Source of the DNA: Hanleya hanleyi
Taxonomy: Eukaryota > Mollusca > Polyplacophora > Lepidopleurida > Hanleyidae
Assembly: GCA_036873755.1 (NCBI GenBank)
Contig: JAVTVY010019610.1
Location: 1-64,000 of the forward strand
Length of the DNA stretch: 64,000 bases
Reading direction: 5' to 3'
Shown here: one piece after another, positions 56,540 to 64,000 of the stretch
How positions within the stretch are numbered: the first letter of the stretch is position 1
Layout of the letters: every line of letters begins with the position of its first letter
Program-made: the position numbers and the translations under genes
Notes under the pieces: generated by a model
The model's database searches: none
Told to the model about the DNA's origin: nothing
The model's input: the letters and a program-made list of their open reading frames with translations, nothing else

Positions 56540-57340
56540 TTTACTATGGATCGTTTGGTCTTGTTTTCACGTCTCGCCACGAAAAACACGATGGGAAGGG
56601 TCCCGGAGCTAAGCGGTGAAATTTTTCGAAAAAGTCACGGAGGTCTGGATATAGCCCTATTCTGGCTATGGGGGTATAGGTTCATCCTGGGAAATTCACA
56701 CATGTTCATTGCGATATGGGTTGTTTGGTCTTGTTTTTCACGTCTCGCCATGTAGAACACGATGGGAGGGGTCTCGAAGTTAAGCGGTAAAATTTTTTGA
56801 AAAGTACTTGGTAGATCTGTAGGCCCTTACTGGCTATGGGTGTATAGGTCCACCTTGGGAAATTTTTCGTGGGTTTTACTATGGGTTGTTTGGTCTTATT
56901 TTCCACGTCTCGCCATGTAGAACACGATGGGAAGGGTCTCGGAAGTAAGCGGTGAAATTTTGTGAAAAGTATCGGGTAGGTCTGTATATAGGCCCATACT
57001 GGCTTTGGGGGTATAGGTCCATCCTGGGAAATTTTTCGTGGGTTTTACTACGAATATATATACTACTAATGTATATAGGCCCATACTGGCTATGGGGGTA
57101 TAGGTCCATCCAGGGAAATTTTTCGTGGGTTTTCTATGGGTTGTTTAGTCTTGTTTTTCACGTCTCGCCTTGTAGAACACGATGGGAAGGGTCTTGGAGG
57201 TAAGCGGTGAAATTTTTTTAAAAGTACCGGGTAGGTCTTTATACAGGCCCATACTGGCTATGGGAGATATGTCCATACTGGGTGGACGTTTTGGGGTCTA
57301 GGTGAACCCCTAGTGGTCCTATGGTGTCGTATGAGGTCTT
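56540..57340 (+). repeat. Tandem repeat of about 165-175 bp with 5S-like phrase
   Basis: Units share GTTTGGTCTTGTTTTTCACG, CTCGCCATGTAGAACACGAT, TCTCGGAAGTAAGCGGTGAA and CCATACTGGCTATGGGGGTA (copies near 56547, 56717, 56883 and 57138). The words GCCAT, GAACACG and TCTCGGAAG.TAAGC occur in the same order as in 5S rRNA but with shorter spacing, so relationship to 5S is only a possibility. Confidence 0.8.
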
Positions 57341-57990
57341 ATTTTGAAGCTCTCGTGGAGGAACTGGACTAATGTATCATCCGTTTTCTATATTCTGCGC
57401 ATGCGCAATCTGGCTGTAGTATAGAAAGCAGGCATTTTGGGGGCTGCGTGGGGGTGTGTTCGGGATAGAGATTGACCACTATGGGTCCGAATGGGTCGTG
57501 GGAGTTGTCAAAGTGAAGCTTTTGTGGGGTAGAGTCAGAATGGCGTGTTTTTATTGCAAGTCGCGTCAATCTGCGCATGCGCAGTTGGGTGTAGTAAGTA
57601 AAGTGGTCATTTGGGGGGTGCATGGTGGTGTGTTTTGGTTAGAGATGGACCACTATTGGTCCGAATGTGTCGTGGGAGGTGTCATTTTGTAGCTCTCGGG
57701 GTGTAGACCCCGATTTGAGGGCTGTCCACAGCATCTGTGACGTCGTCAGTACGAGTAGTAGAGAAAGTGGGCATTTTGGTAAGTGAAGGAAGGTATTTGG
57801 GGTAGAAATGGACCACTATTGGTCCGAATGCGTCGTGGGAGGTGTCATCTTGTAGTTCTCGGGGTGTACATCGGATTTGAGGGATGTTCGCGTCATCTGT
57901 GACGTCATTGGTGACGTCATCAGTACGAGTAGTAGCGAAAGTGGGCATTTTGGGGCAGTGAAGGAAGGTATTTGGTGTAGAGATGGACCA
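57341..57990. repeat. Tandem repeat of about 180 bp, inverted relative to 52073-52550
   Basis: Three to four monomers share GGACCACTATTGGTCCGAATG, CGTGGGAGGTGTCA and GTAGTA..GAAAGTGGGCATTTT. The first two carry CTGCGCATGCGCA (57395 and 57571). A GTGACGTCATTGGTGACGTC pair lies in the last. Confidence 0.8.
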
Positions 57991-57994
57991 TCCA

Positions 57995-58085
57995 TATCTG
58001 TCACGCATTATACCATATCTTTGCTGTGTTATGCCACATCTGTCCTGCATTATACCAAATCTGTGCTGTATTATACCATATCTTG
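57995..58085. repeat. 21-bp tandem array, left fragment
   Basis: About four units like CTGTATTATACCATATCTGT. They are separated from the main array at 59823 by the LINE, indicating that the LINE inserted into the array. Confidence 0.85.
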
Positions 58086-59818
58086 TTCAGTTCAATTTGT
58101 TCAGTTTTATTGCAAAGGAATCAGCAGATGCTGTTTTTCTTCCTTGCAAATTATTTACAATATTTACATGAAAACAATAAAAACCTAAAACAATAGAATA
58201 TCACAATATCACAGTGAGACAATGGTTATATAAATGATTACGTGATGATCACGATTTACATATTACACAGTAGTATATTGCACTGTATGTGGAGACATCA
58301 CATTAAAAAGGTTCAACAAACGTTCTTATATACTAAGAACAGTGTTTTTTAAAAGTCTGTAAAGTTTGACTACGCTTTACCTCGTCTGGCAGGCTATTCC
58401 AGCTAGTGACCCCAAGAGTCGATAACGAATTCTGATGGTAATTTCCAAGAAAAAGATTTAGTGGAGCAGATATTGTGTTATATGAATGTTTTTCAGAGAC
58501 ATGCTTGAAACTTGTTTTGAGATGACTTGGCGTATTGCCATTAATAGCCTTCCAAACTAGCGTTCATTTATTACGATAGAATCTTTGTCTAACACTCAAC
58601 CATCCACATTCCTTTAACATATCCACTCTATGTGTCCGGGGACCACATTCCAATATAATCCTCATTGCTCTGTTTTGATTACGTTGGAGTCTAGATATAT
58701 CATTTTTACTTGCAACACTATAAATTGTAGAACAGTAGTCCAAGTGAGGCAAGACAATCGTATTATATAGGGTAAATCTCGTTTCTTTGGGGACGCAAGT
58801 TCCTATACGTTTTAATATACCAATACTTCTATTTAACTTTCGGACAATTTGATTGATGTGTTCATTGAACTGAAGATTATCATCAATGACCAAAACTAAG
58901 TACTTAATATTATCGTACTGGACAATATCATTTTCACATAATTTTAAACACAGTTCACTATCAATAAACCGTTTCTTCTGACGACTTCCAATTACCATGG
59001 TATTTGTTTTTTCAATGTGTAGACTCAACTTGTTGGCACATAACCATGTATAAATATTGTTGAGATCAAGCTGTAATTTTTCTTTAATAATATTGACATC
59101 AGGATTTGAAATAAAAATGGCTGTGTCATCCGCATACAAATTAGCCTCACAGTGGTCTAGACAGGACACGATGTCGTTGATATACAACAAATATAGCAGG
59201 GGCCCCAAAATGGAACCCTGAGGAACACCGGAGTGAATTGGCAGCGGACTAGACAGTGAACTATTGGCAGCAGTTACCTGGCTTCTGCCAGACAAATAGT
59301 TTATGAACCACCTCGTATCACGAAACCCATAAAAATTAAGTTTGGAAATCAAAATCCCATGGCCGACAGTGTCAAATGCCTTCCGCAAGTCTAAGGCAAC
59401 CATGCCAGTGACATTGCCGTCATTTAGTTGTTCATAGCAATATTCTGTCAGTCTATGTAGACATGACTCTGTTGAATGACCTTTCCTGAATCCAGCTTGT
59501 GTCGGGTTCAGGATATTATGTTCCTGAATGAAGTCACACATTTGCTCGTGGACTACTTTCTCTATGATTTTGGAAAAAATAGGGAGAACCGAAATGGGGC
59601 GGTAATTATTCGGATCAAGTTTTGACTTATTCTTGTGAATGAGAGAAATACGAGCCGTTTTCCGCTGTTGTGGCACTTCGCCCTGAAGCAGGGATTGATT
59701 AATTACGTAAGTCGAACTGTTGGAAATAGCAGGGGCAGCGATTTTCAGTAGCGCAGTCTGATAATTATCAAGACCAGTAGTCCTCTAACAATTTTAAAAC
59801 ACGTTCATTTCTTACCCT
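58086..59818 (-). mobile_element. 5'-truncated CR1/L2-like (jockey superfamily) LINE
   Basis: The 3' end on the minus strand is ATTGCAATAAAACTGAACAA followed by TGAACTGAAC, a short repeated tail of the CR1/L2 kind. The coding region is the RT described separately. The 5' end stops within the RT domain region and meets the 21-bp array at about 59819. Both sides of the LINE are 21-bp repeat units, which makes identification of a target duplication unreliable. Confidence 0.82.
58333..59812 (-). pseudogene. Non-LTR retrotransposon reverse transcriptase (ORF2), broken
   Basis: The main open frame (59676-58564, 370 codons) has NNYRPISVLPIFSKI (23-37), ALDLRKAFDTV (94-104), GVPQGSILGPL (150-160) and catalytic YADD (181-184), then thumb-like sequence. 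A TGA at 58564-58566 interrupts the frame. It continues in phase with TLVWKAINGNTPSHL and closes with TSWNSLPDEVKRSQTLQTFK before TAG at 58333-58335, the usual C-terminal block of this clade. Upstream of 59676 the frame stays open (LLQGEV, TGLDNYQTALLKIAA) until a shift near 59780. No endonuclease is present because of 5' truncation. It is probably inactive. Confidence 0.88.
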
Positions 59819-59822
59819 TTTA

Positions 59823-60309
59823 GAACACATCTGTCCTGTGTTATACAATATCTGTCCTGTATTGTACCAAATCTGTCCTGTATTGTACCATATGTGTCCT
59901 GTATTATACCAAATCTGTGTGTATTATACCAAATCTGGGCTGTATTATACAATATCTGTCCTGTGTTATACCATATCTGTGCTGTATTATACAATATATG
60001 TCCTGTATTAAACAATATCTGTCCAATATTATGCAATATATGTTCTGTATTATACCAAATTTGTCCTGTATTAGACCATATCTGCCCTGTATTATACAAT
60101 GTTTCCTCTCTATTATACCATATCTGTCCTGCATTATACCATATCTTTGCTGTATTATACCATATCTGTTCTGCATTATACCAAATCTGTGCTGTATTAT
60201 AACATATTTGTCCTGAATTATACCATATCTGTGCTGTATTATACCATATCTGTCCTGTATTGTATCATATATGTCCTGTATTATACAATATATATTCTGT
60301 ATTATACAA
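59823..60309. repeat. 21-bp tandem array, left terminal block of the palindrome
   Basis: About 22 units of the CTGTATTATACCATATCTGT type. Because 21 is a multiple of 3, all frames stay open and produce ORFs of 60-100 codons on both strands that should not be annotated as genes. Confidence 0.93.
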
Positions 60310-60546
60310 TCGCATAGTGGTTGTCATGAATAACAACACGTTCAGCAATGTTCATACAATTTATTATCCCCAATGTTACATCATACCCAGGCTGGGGGAG
60401 CCGCCCTGGGTATGTTTAGTATGTTCACAGCAAAACACCGTTACATTAGGTACAAGTGTTTACTGAGCTCAAGTCAACGATCAGCATGTAGACATATGGA
60501 GTATGCTCGGTATGTTATGGTATTCATCAGTGCACGGGTGACGCGT

Positions 60547-61439
60547 TCAACCGATGAGGTGGTCGGTCAGCTTGGTAACGAAAAACGTAACATTGGTCAC
60601 CCTCTCCACTGTCCACTCGGTGTTGGGGCGTTGTTGCTGGACCCATTCCAAGGGATCTACGGTGTCCAGTTTCTCCAGCATCGTCTCTAGCGACGCCCGG
60701 TTAATGATGGTAAACGGCTGGTCAAATACCCGGATGTTACTGCTCGGGTAAAAGTATTGGGCTTGGTCCGTGTCCTTATGCTGCAGCACATAACCAAACG
60801 CCAGATTCAACTTGAAGGCCGTAGTTTGATCGTTGAAGATGGCTTCCACGTAGCTGCGTAGACGGGCGAGGTCGGTCAGTCGGAAATTGTAGATATCTTG
60901 AATAGGGCGATGACGGTAGAAACAGTGCCGGATCATGGGCCAATGGCGCCGGTAGATGTCACTCACTGGATGGTCTTCGTGTTACAGATCGCTAGGAACA
61001 TTTATGGGTTCGTCTACGAAGTGTACTTTGCCCTCCACGTCTCACAAAATCTGGCCCAAGCTCTTGTCGTCGGAATTTGACTGTTGAATTAGGGTGACAT
61101 CATCATCGGCCCTCGTGCGATGGGTGGGAGTTCCCGCTGTCTCGATACTGGTGCCTACGGGCTCCTCTACCTGCAAACGTGGCTGCGGAACAGAGTGTCG
61201 TGTGCGTTGGTATCGCAGAAAATAACTGGTCAGTTTCAAAACCGACCACATTCTTCGCATGGACGCTTGGGTACTTCATGGCATGCACATGTGTGGCGCT
61301 GTAAATGATCCGGGCGCTGAAACGACAGTGTACATATCGTACAGCCATACCGGGCGGTTCCTTCGTGCTTGGTAGCCTCATGGCGGCGCAAGTCGTGCAG
61401 ACGAGTGAATGATTTCGAGCACGTAGTACAAGTGAACAT
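60547..61439 (-). pseudogene. C2H2 zinc-finger protein fragment, left arm (frameshifted)
   Basis: The ATG is at 61439-61437. The first two fingers read as in the right arm. A one-base deletion in the third finger shifts the frame and stops at 61236. The other frame then continues to a TGA corresponding to the codon that is TAG in the right arm. Beyond it a 139-codon frame (60966-60547) contains HHWP-type sequence (RRHWPMIRHCFYRHRPIQDI), FKLNLAFGYVLQHKDT and TKLTDHLIG before stopping. That block looks like the N-terminal region of large family-B-polymerase-bearing proteins that I remember from Polinton- or adintovirus-like elements, but I could not verify this. Confidence 0.65.
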
Positions 61440-61484
61440 CTTGGTGGTTGACAGAGTGTCTGATGAAACGGCCAGGCCTCTTCC

Positions 61485-61492
61485 CTTTTATA
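61485..61492 (-). promoter_or_regulatory. TATA box, left arm promoter
   Basis: CTTTTATA on plus (TATAAAAG on minus) lies 45 bp upstream of the left-arm ATG, in the same sequence context as its right-arm counterpart. Confidence 0.6.
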
Positions 61493-61564
61493 GCACGCTA
61501 GCCGGTGATCTATTTTTAGCACACTCAGTTAAACTACCCAAGTCGAGGACCGAGACTGGTGTAC

Positions 61565-61836
61565 TGGAAGTAGTAGGAGGTGAATATCGGGGCGCCACCT
61601 GTCTTGCGACAACTTCCGGATCCGGTCACGTGACAGTAAACATGGAAAAACCCGGCTGTAAGATCAGGACCCGGATGTAAAACCACAGTACCCGGATAGA
61701 AGACGGAGGAAGGACGGGAAAAACCCACTTGGAAACCCGGATGTTGACAAGATCCCGGATGTAAAACCCACTGCCCACACATACACACACACACACACAC
61801 ACACGCGCGCGCGCAATGCGGCTCAGTCGTACACGA
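61565..61836. repeat. Spacer of the palindrome with (CCCGGATGTAAAAC)-type repeats and CA/GC tracts
   Basis: ACCCGGATGTAAAACC-like words occur four to five times (61668-61775). They are followed by (CA)n at about 61776-61804 and (GC)5 at 61805-61814. The alternating purine-pyrimidine tract is a Z-DNA candidate. Each promoter points away from this spacer. Confidence 0.8.
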
Positions 61837-61909
61837 GTACACCAGTCTCGGTCCTCGACTTGGGGTAGTTTAACTGAGTGTGCTAAAAATAAATCACCAG
61901 CTAGCGTGC

Positions 61910-61917
61910 TATAAAAG
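61910..61917 (+). promoter_or_regulatory. TATA box, right arm promoter
   Basis: TATAAAAG lies 46 bp upstream of the ATG at 61963. A TCAGATACT at about 61939 would suit a start site roughly 30 bp downstream. The element is duplicated in the left arm at 61485-61492, so the two promoters are divergent. Confidence 0.6.
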
Positions 61918-61962
61918 GGAAGCGACCTGGCCGTTTTATCAGATACTCTGTCAACCACCAAG

Positions 61963-62905
61963 ATGTTCACTTGTACTACGTGCTCGAAATCATTCACTCG
62001 TCTGTACGACTTGTGCCGCCATGAGGCTACCAAGCACGAAGGAACCGCCCGGTATAGCTGTACGATATGTACACTGTCGTTTCAGCGCCCGGATCATTTA
62101 CAGCGCCACACACGTGCACCCCATGAAGTACCCAAGCGTCCATGCGAAGAATGTGGTCGGCTTTTCAAACTGACCAGTCATTTGCTGCGACACCAACGCA
62201 CACGACACTCTGTTCCGCAGCCACGTTTACAGGTAGAGGAGCCCATAGGCACCAGTATCGAGACAGCGGGAACTCCCACTCATCGCACGAGGGCCGATGA
62301 TGATGTTGCTCTAATTCAACAGTCAAATTCCGACGACAAGACCTTGGGCCAGACTATGTAGGACGTGGAGGGCAACGTACACTTCGTGGACGAACCCGTA
62401 AATGTTCCTAGCGATCTGTTACACGAATACCATTCAGTGAGTAACATCTATCGGCACCATTGGCCCATGATCCGGCACTGTTTTCTACCGTCATCGCCCT
62501 ATTCAAGATATCTACAATTTCCGACTGACCGACCTCGCCCGTCTACGCAGCTACGTGGAAGCCATCTTCAACGATCAAACTACGGCCTTCAAATTGAATC
62601 TGACGTTTGGTTATGTGCTGCAGCATAAAGAGACAGTCCAAGCCCTATACTTTTACCCGAGCAGTAACATCCGGCTATTTGACCAACCGTTTACCATCAT
62701 CAACCGAGCGTCGCTAGAGACGATGCTGGAGAAACTGGATACCGTGGATCCCTTGGAATGGGTCCAACACCAACGCCCCAACACCAAGTGGACAGTGGAG
62801 AGGGTGACCAATGTTATGTTTTTCGTTACCAAGCTGACCGACCACCTCATCGGTATAACGCGTCACCCGTGCACTGATGAATACCATAATATGTCTATAT
62901 GCTGA
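61963..62905 (+). pseudogene. C2H2 zinc-finger protein fragment, right arm (in-frame stop and frameshift)
   Basis: The frame from ATG 61963 runs 132 codons to TAG at 62359-62361. Three C2H2 fingers are intact: C4-C7-H20-H25, C33-C36-H49-H54 and C61-C64-H77-H82. The tail is hydrophilic and acidic (TRADDDVALIQQSNSDDK). After the stop the same frame continues into a second conserved block, which is interrupted by a one-base insertion near 62483 and resumes in the frame 62555-62905 (FKLNLTFGYVLQHKET, TKLTDHLIG). Fingers would bind nucleic acid. The second block resembles N-terminal sequence of large mobile-element proteins, unverified. The polymerase or other catalytic parts are absent. Confidence 0.7.
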
Positions 62906-63116
62906 TCGTTGACTAGAGCTCAGTAAACACTTGTACCTAATGTAACGGTGCGTTAAATATTAAAACATGGTGTTTGATATTTCAATTTGTTTTGCTGTGA
63001 ACATACTAAACATACCCAGGGCGGCTCCTCCAGCCTGGGTATGATGTAACATTGGGGATAATAAACTGTATGAACATTGCTGAACTTGTTGTTATTCATG
63101 ACAACCACTATGCGAT

Positions 63117-63385
63117 TGTATAATACAGAAAATATATTGTATAATACAGGACATATATTATACAATACAAGACAGATATGGTAAAATACAGCACAGATTT
63201 GATATAATACAGGACAGATACTGTATAATACAGCACAGAATTGGTATAATACAGAACATATATTGTATAATACAGGACAAGTATGGCACAATACAGGACA
63301 GATATTGTATCACACAGGACAGATATGGTATAATACAGCACAGATTTGGTACAATGCAGGACAGATGTGGTATAACACAGCATAT
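63117..63385. repeat. 21-bp tandem array, right terminal block of the palindrome (inverted)
   Basis: About 12-13 units, the reverse complement of the left array (for example GGTATAATACAGCACAGATT). Together the arrays form unequal outer arms of the palindrome. Confidence 0.93.
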
Positions 63386-64000
63386 ACAGTAATTGTTATG
63401 CAATCCCTAATTCAGAGATAGGTATCTAGTATGGGATCGTTTGGCTATTTTGTTTCGTTTTGTGATAGACACTAATTAGTTCATTTTCAGATTTTAACTT
63501 TTCTTGGTAGTTTACAGATCTGATGACAATGCACAAAATGATTGAACTATTGTATTTATAAGGTTATCTACAAAATTCGATTTAAGTTGTCTAAGAGTGA
63601 CATTCTGTGACTTGTAGTTCCGTGATTACTTTTCATTCTGACAAACAAGTGATAGTAATTTGATCATGATGTGTGTTCTTCGAAAAAATTGTGATATGAC
63701 AAAAAATAATGAAAACGTGATCAGTTTCTTCTGGTTCTCACAGCTGAGCCTGTGGACACTCCAGTTAATCGTTATTGGTTGTAACCGAGCGTTATCCAAC
63801 TAAATTATTTCGCTTTTGTATAAGGTTATAATAATTAAAGTCAAAATAATTGAAATTACATTCGTATATGCTTTTCATTTCGACCATGCCAGGAGAAGAA
63901 GACAATTGTTATCTCTTCCCCATTACAATGCTTAATAAAATAATTACGAGTGAATGTATAAGGGTAGAATTACACTGTATACTTGCATTACCGGATACGC
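63386..64000. other. Unassigned right flank
   Basis: AT-rich sequence with no recognised gene or repeat end. Confidence 0.5.

Larger units (their letters stand above)
60310..63116. mobile_element. Giant palindrome: two 1.25-kb inverted arms with gene fragments
   Basis: The left arm (60310-61564) and right arm (61837-63116) are inverted copies with scattered differences and a roughly 44-bp extra segment in the right arm (about 62948-62992). The spacer is 61565-61836. Each arm, read outward from the centre, has a TATA promoter, a C2H2 zinc-finger ORF, a second conserved coding block and then non-coding sequence (including CATACCCAGGCTGG..CCGCCCTGGGTATG). Outside lie inverted 21-bp arrays. The coding blocks resemble the N-terminal part of large proteins in invertebrate mobile or virus-like elements. 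This is an inference only. Confidence 0.8.

Noticed and set aside
59812..60317. Several overlapping ORFs of 70-100 codons rich in Y, I and N on both strands
   Set aside because: They arise because the 21-bp tandem unit is a multiple of three and lacks stops. All frames are open together.
61534..62033. ORFs through the palindrome spacer with poly-(C/V) stretches
   Set aside because: Generated by the CA/GC dinucleotide tract and antisense to the zinc-finger frame.

Overview
The window is a stretch of animal nuclear DNA dominated by transposable elements. There are no operons, ribosome-binding sites or tightly packed ORFs. Most of the sequence falls into terminal-inverted-repeat elements, tandem-repeat elements, LINE fragments and SINEs. 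A tRNA-headed SINE near 33.85 kb, a 5S-rRNA-like SINE near 39.8 kb, and many elements ending in (GGAC)n plus a hairpin (like the bivalve 'pearl' and Helentron-type elements) suggest a marine invertebrate, probably a mollusc or another lophotrochozoan. That placement is from memory and was not searched.

Layout. 1-1.86 kb: nothing recognised. 1.86-9.63 kb: a cluster of Helentron-like non-autonomous elements. Family B occurs twice (1856-5764 and 8130-9632). Family A (2004-4063) is inserted inside the first B copy, and the second B copy preserves the empty site. Family D lies at about 5915-7807. 10069-16041: a 6-kb element with 40-bp TIRs and TTA target duplications, itself hosting Helentron-like family C (about 12465-13994). 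17.9-24.6 kb: four palindromic or foldback structures (17881-18509 with 8-bp TSD; 20427-22338 with 354-bp TIRs flanked by TTAA; a palindromic tandem array 23401-23930; 23995-24553 with 10-bp TSD). 25.6-29.3 kb: a palindrome, YY1-motif repeat and a TTAA-flanked element. 29614-31524: a plausible two-exon gene of 92 aa, not recognised. 33.8 kb: SINE. 34.3-36.25 kb: a 71-bp minisatellite whose unit looks like a formin FH2 exon. 36.9-41.7 kb: MITEs, a decayed C-like element (F) rich in nuclear-receptor half-sites, and the 5S-like SINE. 45.5-47.6 kb: Helentron-like family E (minus strand) apparently splitting a LINE ORF. 50.4-58 kb: a foldback element, two Penelope-like RT fragments and large satellite-like arrays. 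58.1-59.8 kb: a 5'-truncated LINE inside a 21-bp tandem array. 59.8-63.4 kb: a giant palindrome whose 1.25-kb arms each carry a TATA promoter and a broken C2H2 zinc-finger gene.

The most interesting signal is the shared architecture of families A-E. Each family has a private 3' hairpin next to a (GGAC)n tract, and each carries near its 5' end a short sequence complementary to the 3' arm of its own hairpin. In four families this distant partner fits at positions where the hairpin itself has a mismatch, bulge or wobble. The nested insertions give local evidence that these units are mobile.
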